From: Micromonospora saelicesensis
GTDB lineage: Bacteria > Actinomycetota > Actinomycetes > Mycobacteriales > Micromonosporaceae
Direction of reading: 5' to 3'
NCBI RefSeq assembly: GCF_900091575.1
Contig: NZ_FMCR01000006.1
Location: 62,001 to 126,000, forward strand
Length of the DNA stretch: 64,000 nt
A program made the translations under genes and the position numbers. Positions 51,334-59,603 of the stretch are shown here, piece by piece (position 1 is the stretch's first letter; each line of letters opens with the position of its first letter). The notes beneath the pieces were generated by a model. That model had not been told where the DNA came from. It was given only the letters and a program-made list of their open reading frames with translations, and made no database searches.

Positions 51334-51480
51334 CGCTCGCACTCCTTAAAACCGGGACCCGCCGGGGTCGCCGCGACCGGAGCTTCGTCCTCCCGACAGA
51401 AGCACCGGCCGTGGCGATCCCGGCGCTTTTTCGTGTCGTCCGGCCCCCGACCGCCCTCCCGCTCGACGGTTTGAGCCGAC

Positions 51481-51518
51481 CCCGAGAGGAAATATCTCGA
51501 CCATGGAGATATCTCGGG
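51481..51518 (+). promoter_or_regulatory. Hairpin enclosing the tspO ribosome site and start codon
   Basis: cccgag (51481-51486) pairs with ctcggg (51513-51518), and atatct (51492-51497) pairs with agatat (51507-51512). The aggaa part of the ribosome site (51487-51491) lies in the bulge and the ATG (51503-51505) in the loop. Closed, the hairpin would hide both initiation signals. Alternatively the dyad gagatatctc (51506-51515) is a protein site. Confidence 0.55.
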
Positions 51519-51997
51519 ACGCGCCGGCGACCACCGGGCGGCGAGCGTGGGGGGCCCTCGCCGGCTTCGCGGCGGCGGTGTTCGTCGCCGCCGCGATCGG
51601 CGGGCTGGGCGTGCAGGGCACCACCGCGGAGTACGCGAACCTGCGGCAGCCCGGTTGGGCCCCGCCCTCGTGGCTGTTCGGCCCGGTCTGGTCGCTGCTC
51701 TACGCGCTGATCGCGGTGGCCGGCTGGCTGGTCTGGCGCCGGGTCGGCTTCTCCCCCGCCCTCTGGGCGTGGACCGCCCAACTGGTGCTCAACGCGATCT
51801 GGACCCCGCTGTTCTTCGGCGCGGGGCAGTACGGGCTGGCGTTCGCCGAGATCGTGCTGATGTGGCTGGCGATCGGTCTGACAGTGGTGCTCTTCGCCCG
51901 GGTGTCCCGGGTGGCGGCGGCGCTGATGCTGCCGTACTGGGCCTGGGTCACCTTCGCCGCCGCGCTGAACCTGTCGATCTGGCAGCTGAACAACTGA
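51503..51997 (+). CDS. tspO: TspO/MBR-family protein
   Basis: 164 aa, five membrane helices, with the family stretches TAEYANLRQPGWAPPSWLFG and PLFFGAGQYGLAFAEIVLMW. TspO proteins bind tetrapyrroles and other hydrophobic ligands and can photodegrade porphyrins. ATG 51503 lies in the loop of the hairpin at 51481-51518, with GAGAGGA 12 nt upstream. First residues MEISRDAPATTGR are variable. Confidence 0.92.
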   Translation: MEISRDAPATTGRRAWGALAGFAAAVFVAAAIGGLGVQGTTAEYANLRQPGWAPPSWLFGPVWSLLYALIAVAGWLVWRRVGFSPALWAWTAQLVLNAIWTPLFFGAGQYGLAFAEIVLMWLAIGLTVVLFARVSRVAAALMLPYWAWVTFAAALNLSIWQLNN

Positions 51998-52000
51998 CCG

Positions 52001-52036
52001 CACGGTCCCCGGCGGCGGTTTCCGCCGGGGACCGTG
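52001..52036. terminator. 15-bp hairpin between convergent tspO and M23 gene
   Basis: Arms cacggtccccggcgg (52001-52015) and ccgccggggaccgtg (52022-52036), loop cggttt. It lies between two converging stops and can serve both. Confidence 0.85.
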
Positions 52037-52048
52037 GCCGTCACCGGG

Positions 52049-52822
52049 TCAGCAGCGGGGCACGCCGGGGATGTATCCGTCGGAGCCGGTGTACACGTAC
52101 GCGTCCGCGATGTAGCGGCCGGAGCCGATCCGGTCCCAGATCGAGCTGGTGCCGAAGGTGCCGGTGACAGTGGTGCCGCTGGTCTGACAGGCGATGGTCA
52201 CCCGGGTGCCGTCGGCGACGGTGCCCACCGAGGCGTACCCGGTGCCGGGGCCGGAGCGGACCGTCAGCGGGGTGCCAGCGGTGTCGACAGTGCCGTTGCC
52301 GCTGCCCGAAGAGCACCCGTTGTTACTGGTGTAGCTCTTGGTGCCCCAGTACAGGGCGAGGGTGCCGTTGAACCGAACCTGGATGTCGGCCCCGTTGAGG
52401 CGCTGCTCGTAGTGCAGGTGGGGGCCGGTCGATCCGCCGGTGCTGCCGACCCAGCCGAGCACCTTGCCGTACCCGACCGTCTGCCCGACCGAGACGTTGA
52501 AGCCGTTGAGGTGCGCGTAGTAGGTGCTGTAACCGCCGCCGTGGTTGATTCGGACGTATTTGCCGTAGCTGGTGCCGCCGAGGTCGGTCACCCGGTCGAC
52601 AGTGCCGGGGGCGCTGGCGACCACCGGGTCGCCGAGGTCGTCGGTGCGGTTGAAGTCGACGGCGTACGCCGGGCTGTGGTCCGACCGGGTCTGCCCGGAC
52701 CAGGACTGGCCGCACGGGAACGGCACCTTGAAGGTCGGCGCGGCCAGGGCCGGGGTCGCCGGCACCAGAGCTCCCCCGACGAAGAGACCCGTCACCAGCA
52801 GGCTGATCCACCGCTTTCGCAT
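52049..52822 (-). CDS. Secreted M23 metallopeptidase with SH3b-like domain
   Basis: 257 aa with signal peptide MRKRWISLLVTGLFVGGALV to ALA, then an M23/LytM-like domain with HSPAYAVDFNR (HxxxD), HGGGYSTYYAHL and GSTGPHLHYEQ (HxH), and a C-terminal bacterial SH3 domain (TPLTVRSGPGTGYASVGTVA). It cleaves peptidoglycan cross-bridges or stems. No wall anchor. ATG 52822 is followed by a normal signal peptide. Confidence 0.9.
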   Translation of the reverse strand: MRKRWISLLVTGLFVGGALVPATPALAAPTFKVPFPCGQSWSGQTRSDHSPAYAVDFNRTDDLGDPVVASAPGTVDRVTDLGGTSYGKYVRINHGGGYSTYYAHLNGFNVSVGQTVGYGKVLGWVGSTGGSTGPHLHYEQRLNGADIQVRFNGTLALYWGTKSYTSNNGCSSGSGNGTVDTAGTPLTVRSGPGTGYASVGTVADGTRVTIACQTSGTTVTGTFGTSSIWDRIGSGRYIADAYVYTGSDGYIPGVPRC

Positions 52823-52989
52823 ACAGCTCCTCCTATGTCGAAAACCTTCGATCCGAGGTGGCTAGCCTGACAGATATCGTCAATCTTCGAAAGAGTCCCC
52901 AGCTTGTCCCGGGAGCGCGCCCACCAGGCAGCCCGCAGGTTTCCGGATTGTTACTCGCTCGTGTCTGACAGGGGGTGGACCGGGCCGGA

Positions 52990-53003
52990 TGCAAGCGCTT
53001 ACA
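52990..53003 (+). promoter_or_regulatory. LacI-family operator
   Basis: tgcaagcgcttaca at 52990-53003 matches the TGxAAxCGxTTxCA pattern of LacI/GalR operators with a central CG. It lies about 70 bp before the binding-protein start, over the likely -10 region (tacatg). The LacI-family gene of this cluster is the obvious regulator. Confidence 0.75.
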
Positions 53004-53072
53004 TGTGTGCACGCCCAATCGGACCGGCGACGGGTCACCAGCACGACCGCGCCGGCTAGGAAGGAGGACGGC

Positions 53073-54419
53073 ATGGCGGTCTTTACCAGACCACGCCAGG
53101 CCTTCGTGATCGCCGGCGTACTCGGGCTGGCGCTCAGCGCCACCGCCTGCGGCACCGGCGACGACAAGAAGAGCAACAACGCGGGCTCCGCGGAGTGCGC
53201 CGCATACGACAAGTACGAGGGCCACGACGGCAAGAAGGTCTCCATCTACGCGTCCATCCGTGACGCCGAGGCCGACCTGCTGGAGCGGTCGTGGTCGCAG
53301 TTCACCGAGTGCACCGGCATCGAGATCGACTACGAGGGCAGCGGCGAGTTCGAGGCGCAGCTCCCCGTCCGGGTCGACGGCGGCAACGCCCCCGACATCG
53401 CCTTCGTGCCGCAGCCGGGCCTGGTGAAGCGATTCGCGGACGCCGGCAAGCTGAAGAACCTGAGCGCCGACACCAAGGCCCTCGCCGAGCAGAACATGCC
53501 GGCCGACTGGCTGAAGTACGGCACCGTGAACGGGACCCTCTACGGCGTTCCGCTCGGCGCCAACGTGAAGTCCTTCGTCTGGTACTCGCCGAAGACGTTC
53601 AAGGAGAAGGGCTGGGAGGTTCCGACCACCTGGGACCAGCTCATCGCCCTGAGCGACAAGATCGCCGCCAGTGGCATGAAGCCGTGGTGCGCGGGCGTCG
53701 AGTCCGGTGACGCCACCGGCTGGCCGGCCACCGACTGGATCGAGGACGTGCTGCTGCGGACGGGCGGCCCCGAGGTCTACGACCAGTGGACCACCCACGC
53801 CATCCCGTTCAACGACCCGAAGGTCGTCGACGCGGTTGACCGCGCCGGCAGCATCCTCAAGAACGACAAGTACATGAACGGCGGCTTCGGCGGCGTCAAG
53901 AGCATCACCACCACCGCCTTCCAGGAGGCGGGCCTGCCGGTGACCACCGGCAAGTGCGCGATGCACCGACAGGCGTCGTTCTACGCCAACCAGTTCCCCG
54001 AGGGCACCAAGGTGGCCGAGGACGGCGACGCGTTCGCCTTCTACCTCCCGGCCATCGACCCGGCCAAGGGCAAGCCGGTGCTGGGCGCGGGCGAGTTCGT
54101 CGTCGGCTACGCCGACCGTCCCGAGGTCCAGGCGGTGCAGACCTACCTGGTCTCCGCCGAGTACGTGAACAGCCGCGCGAAGCTCGGCAACTGGGTCACG
54201 GCGAACAACAAGCTGGACATCGCCAACGTGGCCAGCCCGATCGACAAGCTCTCCGTCCAGATCCTCCAGGACAAGACGGGCACCTTCCGCTTCGACGGAT
54301 CCGACCTGATGCCGGCCGCCGTCGGCGCGGGAACGTTCTGGAAGGGCATGGTCGAGTGGCTGAACGGCAAGGCGACCGCCCCGGTGCTCCAGGGCATCGA
54401 GAGCAGCTGGCCTAAGTGA
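53073..54419 (+). CDS. Carbohydrate ABC transporter substrate-binding protein
   Basis: 448-aa extracellular lipoprotein (ALSATAC lipobox, Cys26 region) of the sugar-binding type, with YASIRDAEADLLERSWSQFT, NAPDIAFVPQPG, LYGVPLGANVKSFVWYSPKT and AFYLPAIDPAKG regions. With a GH13 alpha-glucosidase in the operon it probably binds alpha-glucosides. ATG 53073 has AAGGAGG 7 nt upstream. An operator for a LacI regulator precedes it; a stable hairpin follows it. Confidence 0.92.
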   Translation: MAVFTRPRQAFVIAGVLGLALSATACGTGDDKKSNNAGSAECAAYDKYEGHDGKKVSIYASIRDAEADLLERSWSQFTECTGIEIDYEGSGEFEAQLPVRVDGGNAPDIAFVPQPGLVKRFADAGKLKNLSADTKALAEQNMPADWLKYGTVNGTLYGVPLGANVKSFVWYSPKTFKEKGWEVPTTWDQLIALSDKIAASGMKPWCAGVESGDATGWPATDWIEDVLLRTGGPEVYDQWTTHAIPFNDPKVVDAVDRAGSILKNDKYMNGGFGGVKSITTTAFQEAGLPVTTGKCAMHRQASFYANQFPEGTKVAEDGDAFAFYLPAIDPAKGKPVLGAGEFVVGYADRPEVQAVQTYLVSAEYVNSRAKLGNWVTANNKLDIANVASPIDKLSVQILQDKTGTFRFDGSDLMPAAVGAGTFWKGMVEWLNGKATAPVLQGIESSWPK

Positions 54420-54425
54420 TCCCGG

Positions 54426-54461
54426 CGGTGGCCCGGTCCGCGTTCGCGGACCGGGCCACCG
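54426..54461 (+). promoter_or_regulatory. Intra-operon hairpin after the binding-protein gene
   Basis: Arms 54426-54441 (cggtggcccggtccgc) and 54446-54461 are exact complements with loop gttc. It sits 7 nt past the binding-protein stop and 29 nt before the first permease. It may raise binding-protein mRNA stability or attenuate reading into the permeases, as with REP sequences between malE and malF. Confidence 0.7.
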
Positions 54462-54489
54462 GCCGAGGTGGACCCGGAAGGGAGGGTTG

Positions 54490-55536
54490 ATGGAGTTCGA
54501 CTTCGCCGATCAGCAGCCGAAGCTCCTCATGCTGATGTACGGGCTGGTCGCCTTCGTGCTGGTGGTGGGTGGTCTCCTGCTGCTGCTCGACGTGGTGCCG
54601 GCCTGGTTCGCCCGGCGACGGGAGGCGCAGCTCGTCGCCGCCTCGGCGAGTGGTGCTCCACTGCCCCGTCGGCCCAAGCAGCGGGAGGGGATCTTCGCGC
54701 TCTTCTTCCTGCTGCCGACGCTGTTACTGCTCACCATCGGTCTGGTCGTGCCGGCCATCCGCACCGTGCTGCTCTCCCTGATGAACAGGACCAGCACGGA
54801 GTGGGTGGGCTTGGACAACTTTGGCTGGATGTTCTCCGACGACGCGATCGTCCGGGTCCTGATCAACACCCTGATCTGGGTGCTCCTGGTCCCGCTGGTG
54901 GCGACCGGCTTCGGCCTGATCTACGCCGTACTTGTGGACAAGGCCCGGTTCGAGGCGGTGGCCAAGTCACTGATCTTCCTGCCGATGGCCATCTCCTTCG
55001 TCGGCGCCAGCATCATCTGGAAGTTCGTCTACGCCTACCGGGGTGAGGGCGACCAGATCGGTCTGCTCAACCAGATCGTGGTCAGCCTGGGCGGTGAGCC
55101 CAAGCAGTGGCTGCTCGAATCGCCCCTGAACACGCTGCTGCTGATCGTCATCATGGTCTGGATCCAGGCCGGCTTCGCCATGGTGGTGCTCTCCGCCGCG
55201 ATCAAGGCGATCCCCGGCGACATCGTCGAGGCCGCCCGGCTCGATGGCGTCAGCCCGTGGCAGATGTTCTGGCAGATCACCATGCCGAGCATCCGACCGG
55301 CGCTGATCGTCGTGATGGTGACCCTCACGATCGCCACGCTCAAGGTCTTCGACATCGTCCGGACCTCGACGAACGGCAACTACGACACCAGCGTGATCGC
55401 CAACGAGATGTACAACCAGGCGTTCCGGTACAGCGAGAACGGGCGGGGTTCCGCGCTCGCGGTGTTCCTCTTCATCCTGGTCATCCCGGTCGTGATCTAC
55501 CAGATCCGCAACCTCCGTCAGCAGCGGGAGGGCTGA
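54490..55536 (+). CDS. Sugar ABC transporter permease (MalF/AglF-like)
   Basis: 348 aa, seven or eight membrane segments; the EAA loop with VEAARLDGVSPWQMFWQI (about 248-265) contacts the ATPase. An N-terminal membrane helix and linker of about 75 residues precede the usual domain, as in AglF-type permeases. ATG 54490 with GGGAGGG just upstream. The ATPase is not in this cluster, so it is presumably the shared MsiK-type protein. Confidence 0.9.
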   Translation: MEFDFADQQPKLLMLMYGLVAFVLVVGGLLLLLDVVPAWFARRREAQLVAASASGAPLPRRPKQREGIFALFFLLPTLLLLTIGLVVPAIRTVLLSLMNRTSTEWVGLDNFGWMFSDDAIVRVLINTLIWVLLVPLVATGFGLIYAVLVDKARFEAVAKSLIFLPMAISFVGASIIWKFVYAYRGEGDQIGLLNQIVVSLGGEPKQWLLESPLNTLLLIVIMVWIQAGFAMVVLSAAIKAIPGDIVEAARLDGVSPWQMFWQITMPSIRPALIVVMVTLTIATLKVFDIVRTSTNGNYDTSVIANEMYNQAFRYSENGRGSALAVFLFILVIPVVIYQIRNLRQQREG

Positions 55537-55537
55537 G

Positions 55538-56506
55538 ATGACCACCGCAACGCCCACCGTCGCCGTAGGCACCCAGAAGACCGACGGCACCCCGACCACC
55601 ACGGCCGGCCGGGTCCGCAAGCGGTTGAACAGCCGCACCGCGACGCTCGTCTCGATCGTCATCGCGGTGGTCTGGACCATCCCGACCTTCGGCCTGCTCG
55701 TCTCCTCCCTCCGACCGGAGGACGAGATCAAGACCACCGGCTGGTGGACGGCCTTCACCAACCCCCAGTTCACCTTCGAGAACTACCAGCAGGTCCTGTT
55801 CGGGCGGTCGTCGTCCTCCGGACAGCTCGCCGGGTCCTTCATCAACTCGCTGGCGATCACCATCCCGTCGGTGCTCTTCCCGCTCGCCTTCGCCTGCCTC
55901 GCCGCGTACGCCCTGGCGTGGATCAACTTCCGTGGCCGGGACTGGGTCTACATCGCGATCTTCGCGTTGCAGATCGTGCCGTTGCAGATGGCCCTGGTGC
56001 CGCTGCTGAGGTTCTTCTCCACCGGCGTCACCCTCGGCGGCGTCACCCTGATGCCGGCCTGGGACCTGGTCGACGAGCAGAAGTTCGCCCAGGTGTGGTT
56101 CGCCCACACCTGCTTCGCGCTTCCGTTCGCCGTCTTCCTGCTGCACAACTTCATCTCGCAACTGCCGGGGGACCTGATGGAGGCGGCCCGGGTCGACGGG
56201 GCCACCCACCCGAAGATCTTCCGCACCATCGTGCTGCCGCTGATCACCCCGGCGCTGGCGGCGTTCGGCATCTTCCAGTTCCTCTGGGTCTGGAACGACC
56301 TGCTGGTCGCCCTGATCTTCGCGGGCGGCGGCGACGAGACCGCCCCGCTCACCGTCCGGCTCGCCGAGATGGCTGGCACCCGGGGCAACGAGTGGCAGCG
56401 CCTGACCGCAGGTGCGTTCGTCAGCATCGTCGTACCGCTCATCGTGTTCCTGTCCCTCCAGCGCTTCTTCGTGCGAGGTCTGCTCGCCGGCAGCGTCAAG
56501 GGCTGA
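55538..56506 (+). CDS. Sugar ABC transporter permease (MalG/AglG-like)
   Basis: 322 aa, six membrane segments after a variable Thr-rich N-terminus, EAA loop MEAARVDGATHPKIFRTIVL (about 218-237). Start ATG 55538 is 1 bp after the stop of the preceding permease, an arrangement that suggests coupled translation. Partner of that permease. Confidence 0.92.
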   Translation: MTTATPTVAVGTQKTDGTPTTTAGRVRKRLNSRTATLVSIVIAVVWTIPTFGLLVSSLRPEDEIKTTGWWTAFTNPQFTFENYQQVLFGRSSSSGQLAGSFINSLAITIPSVLFPLAFACLAAYALAWINFRGRDWVYIAIFALQIVPLQMALVPLLRFFSTGVTLGGVTLMPAWDLVDEQKFAQVWFAHTCFALPFAVFLLHNFISQLPGDLMEAARVDGATHPKIFRTIVLPLITPALAAFGIFQFLWVWNDLLVALIFAGGGDETAPLTVRLAEMAGTRGNEWQRLTAGAFVSIVVPLIVFLSLQRFFVRGLLAGSVKG

Positions 56507-56511
56507 CCCGC

Positions 56512-56551
56512 GCGTCCGCCGCCGCCTGGCCCCTCGGGCGGCGGCGGACGC
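56512..56551 (+). terminator. 15-bp hairpin between permease and regulator
   Basis: Arms gcgtccgccgccgcc (56512-56526) and ggcggcggcggacgc (56537-56551). It may separate the transport genes from the regulator and glucosidase or reduce expression of the latter. Confidence 0.65.
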
Positions 56552-56574
56552 TCCGGGACCGAGCGGGGGAAACC

Positions 56575-57621
56575 GTGACGAGGATCGATGATGTGGCCCG
56601 GCTGGCCGGAGTGTCCACGGCCACCGTCTCGCGGGCGCTGCGCGGACTACCGACGGTCTCGGCCGCCACCCGACGTCGGGTGCTCGCCGCCGCCGAGCAA
56701 CTCGACTACGAGGTCTCACCGAGCGCGTCCCGGCTCGCCGGCGGCCGGACCGGCACGGTAGCGGTGGTGGTCCCCCGGATCACCCGCTGGTTCTTCAGCA
56801 CCGTCGTCGAGGCGGTCGAGGAGTACCTCCACCAGTCCGGCTACGACCTGCTGCTCTACAACCTGGGCGGCCGGGAGCAGGTCCGCCAGCGGGTCCTGCG
56901 TACGGCGAACCTGCACAAGCGGGTGGACGCCATGATGCTGGTCGCCACGCCCCTGCGTCCGGCCGACCTGACCGCGCTGGCCACGCTGGAACTGCCCGGC
57001 GTCACCATCAGCTCGGGCAGCAGGGTGCCCAACTGGCCGTGCGTACGGATCGACGACGTGGCGGCAGCGCGGGTAGCCACCAAGCATCTGATCGACCTCG
57101 GTCATCACCGGATCGCCCACATCTCCGGCGACCCGGACGACGAGTTGGCCTTCACCACCCACCTCGACCGACGTCGGGGTTACCAGGCGGCGCTGCGCTC
57201 CGCCGGCCTGCGACCCGACCCCACCCTGGACATCGAGTCCACCTTCACCATCGACGGCGGCAACCGGGCCACCGCCGAGCTGCTGGCCCGCGGCGAGCCA
57301 CCGACCGCGATCGTCGCCGCCTGCGACGAGATGGCGATGGGCGCGATGACCGCCCTGCGCGACGTCGGACTGCGGGTGCCGCAGGACGTCAGCGTGGTCG
57401 GCATCGACGACCACGACCTGGCCGGTGTGCTCGGGCTCAGCACCGTCGCCCAGCCCGCCGCCGAGCAGGGCCGGCTGGCCGCCCAGATGCTGCTCGACCC
57501 GCTCGGGGCCCGACCGCCGGGCCCCATCGTCAGTCAACGGGGCGCCGGTTGCGACACTCCGGTGGTCCTGCCCACCCGGTTGGTGGTCCGGGACTCGACC
57601 GCACCGCCCCGGGCACACTGA
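56575..57621 (+). CDS. LacI-family regulator
   Basis: 348 aa, helix-turn-helix MTRIDDVARLAGVSTATVSR with hinge, and a periplasmic-binding-protein-like core (GTVAVVVPRITRWFFSTVVE, AIVAACDEMAMGAMTALRDV). Most likely the repressor acting on the operator at 52990 and induced by a glucoside. GTG 56575 begins at the usual start MTRIDDVA. Its stop is 30 bp before the glucosidase start, with both genes in the same frame. Confidence 0.92.
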   Translation: MTRIDDVARLAGVSTATVSRALRGLPTVSAATRRRVLAAAEQLDYEVSPSASRLAGGRTGTVAVVVPRITRWFFSTVVEAVEEYLHQSGYDLLLYNLGGREQVRQRVLRTANLHKRVDAMMLVATPLRPADLTALATLELPGVTISSGSRVPNWPCVRIDDVAAARVATKHLIDLGHHRIAHISGDPDDELAFTTHLDRRRGYQAALRSAGLRPDPTLDIESTFTIDGGNRATAELLARGEPPTAIVAACDEMAMGAMTALRDVGLRVPQDVSVVGIDDHDLAGVLGLSTVAQPAAEQGRLAAQMLLDPLGARPPGPIVSQRGAGCDTPVVLPTRLVVRDSTAPPRAH

Positions 57622-57651
57622 ATTCCAAACACCGCAACACGGGAGACGACC

Positions 57652-59325
57652 CTGAACACCGACCCGACGCAGCAGACCCCTTCCGGTCACCCGGCCACCG
57701 GCTGGTGGACGGAGGCCGCCATCTACCAGATCTACCCCCGCTCGTTCGCCGACTCGGACGGGGACGGAATCGGTGACCTGCCCGGCATCACCGCCCGCCT
57801 GGACCACCTGGTCGAGCTGGGCGTGGACGCGGTGTGGCTCTCTCCCTTCTACCCCTCGCCGCAGGCCGACGCCGGCTACGACGTGGCCGACTACCGCGAC
57901 ATCGACCCGCTGTTCGGCACCCTCGCCGACGCGGACAAGTTGATCGCCGAGGCCCGGTCCCGCAACCTGCGGGTGATCGTCGACCTGGTCCCGAACCACA
58001 CCTCCTCGGCGCATCGCTGGTTCCAGGCCGCGCTGCCGGCCGCGCCCGGCAGCGCGGAACGGTCGCGGTACATCTTCCGGGACGGCCGCGGTCCGACCGG
58101 CGACCAGCCGCCGAACGACTGGCAGAGCGTCTTCGGTGGTCCGGCCTGGACCCGGACGGTCGACGCCGACGGACAGCCCGGCCAGTGGTACCTGCACCTG
58201 TTCGACACCGGGCAGCCCGACCTCAACTGGGACAACCCGGAGGTGCACGCGGAGTTCCTGGACGTACTGCGCTTCTGGCTGGACCGCGGCGTGGACGGCT
58301 TCCGGGTCGACGTGGCGCACGGTCTCATCAAGCAGGCCGACCTGGCCGACTGGCAGGAGCCGCAGGAGATCCTCTCCGGCAACGAGATCGACAAGCCCCG
58401 CCCGCCGATGTGGGACCAGGAAGGCGTGCACGAGATCTACCGGCAGTGGCGGCAGGTGCTGGACAGCTACCCCGGCGAGCGGGTGCTGGTCGCCGAGGCC
58501 TGGGTGGAACCGGCCGAGCGGCTGGCCCGCTACGTCCGCCCGGACGAGATGCACCAGGCGTTCAACTTCGAGTACCTGCTCGCCGCGTGGAGCGCACCGG
58601 CCCAGTACGCGGTGATCACCCGATCGTTGGAGGCGACCGACTCGGTCGGCGCGCCGACCACCTGGGTGCTGTCCAACCACGACGTGGTGCGGCACGCCTC
58701 CCGGCTCGGCCTGCCGGTCGGCACCGTACGCCCCAACGGCATCGGCATCGGCGACCCGCAGCCGGACGCCGCACTCGGTCTGCGCCGGGCCCGGGCGGCC
58801 ACCCTGCTGATGCTGGCGCTGCCCGGCTCGGCGTACCTCTACCAGGGTGAGGAGCTGGGGCTGCCCGAGCACACCACCCTGCCCGACGAGGCCCGACAGG
58901 ACCCGACCTGGGTCCGCAGCGGGCACACCCAGCGCGGCCGGGACGGCTGCCGGGTGCCGATCCCGTGGGAGGCCGACGCGCCGTCATACGGCTTCGGGCC
59001 GACCGACGCGAGCTGGTTGCCGCAGCCCGCGCTCTGGGCGGAGTACGCGCTGGACCGCCAACGCGACGTGCCCGGTTCGACGTACGAGCTGTACCGCGCG
59101 GCGTTGCGGTTGCGGCGTGCCCACGGGCTGGGTCGCGGCACCCTGGAGTGGTTGTCCTCCGGCGACGAGGTGCTGAGCTTCCGCAACGGTGAGCTGACCG
59201 TGCTGACCAACTTCGGTGCCGCCCCGGTGCCGCTGCCGGCCGGCGCCGAGGTGCTCGCCGCCAGCGCACCCCTGGACGACGACGGCGCGGTCCCGGCCGA
59301 CGTGACCGTCTGGCTGCGAGGCTGA
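57652..59325 (+). CDS. GH13 alpha-glucosidase, apparent CTG start
   Basis: 557 aa from CTG 57652. GH13 acids: nucleophile Asp220 (GFRVDVAHG), acid/base Glu282 (LVAEAWVEP) and Asp344 (LSNHDVVRH). It should hydrolyse terminal alpha-glucosides brought in by the neighbouring transporter. The frame from the LacI stop (57621) holds no ATG, GTG or TTG until GTG 57823, which would remove the conserved AAIYQIYPRSFADSDGDG part of the barrel. CTG 57652, with GGGAG 6 nt upstream, is the best start. A sequence error or true non-standard start is possible. Confidence 0.9.
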   Translation: MNTDPTQQTPSGHPATGWWTEAAIYQIYPRSFADSDGDGIGDLPGITARLDHLVELGVDAVWLSPFYPSPQADAGYDVADYRDIDPLFGTLADADKLIAEARSRNLRVIVDLVPNHTSSAHRWFQAALPAAPGSAERSRYIFRDGRGPTGDQPPNDWQSVFGGPAWTRTVDADGQPGQWYLHLFDTGQPDLNWDNPEVHAEFLDVLRFWLDRGVDGFRVDVAHGLIKQADLADWQEPQEILSGNEIDKPRPPMWDQEGVHEIYRQWRQVLDSYPGERVLVAEAWVEPAERLARYVRPDEMHQAFNFEYLLAAWSAPAQYAVITRSLEATDSVGAPTTWVLSNHDVVRHASRLGLPVGTVRPNGIGIGDPQPDAALGLRRARAATLLMLALPGSAYLYQGEELGLPEHTTLPDEARQDPTWVRSGHTQRGRDGCRVPIPWEADAPSYGFGPTDASWLPQPALWAEYALDRQRDVPGSTYELYRAALRLRRAHGLGRGTLEWLSSGDEVLSFRNGELTVLTNFGAAPVPLPAGAEVLAASAPLDDDGAVPADVTVWLRG

Positions 59326-59335
59326 TCTCGCGCCG

Positions 59336-59376
59336 ACCGGCCCGCCCCGCCGAGCGGTACCAGCGGGCGGGCCGGT
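59336..59376 (+). terminator. 12-bp hairpin after the glucosidase
   Basis: accggcccgccc (59336-59347) pairs exactly with gggcgggccggt (59365-59376), 17-nt loop. It lies 10 nt past the stop and probably ends the operon. Confidence 0.7.
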
Positions 59377-59462
59377 TGGGGCGGACCACCTCGCTGTGGA
59401 GCTGATGTCGTAAACGATTCACGCCCCGCGCCCTGCGCGCGCTCGTCTACGGCACCCGCACC

Positions 59463-59570
59463 GCGCCGCCCGCCCCTCAAGATCGCGCTGTTTCCAGGAT
59501 GTAGTGGCCTCGGCCCACCGGAAGGCAACTAGAACCAGGAAGTAGCGCGATCTTGAGGGGCGGGCGGCGC
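59463..59570. repeat. Perfect 27-bp palindrome, set A copy 3
   Basis: Arms 59463-59489 and 59544-59570 are exact 27-nt complements containing ctcaagatcgcgct. Centre of 54 nt with partial pairing (tttcc/ggaa). It lies between the glucosidase operon and the MFS gene and would also work as a bidirectional terminator. Confidence 0.85.
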
Positions 59571-59603
59571 GAGCAGCGCCGGGGCGCGAGCAGCGCGGCG
59601 GCG

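Noticed and set aside
56716-58926. 736-codon minus-strand frame opposite the LacI and glucosidase genes
   Set aside because: Shadow of those genes; no recognisable domain.
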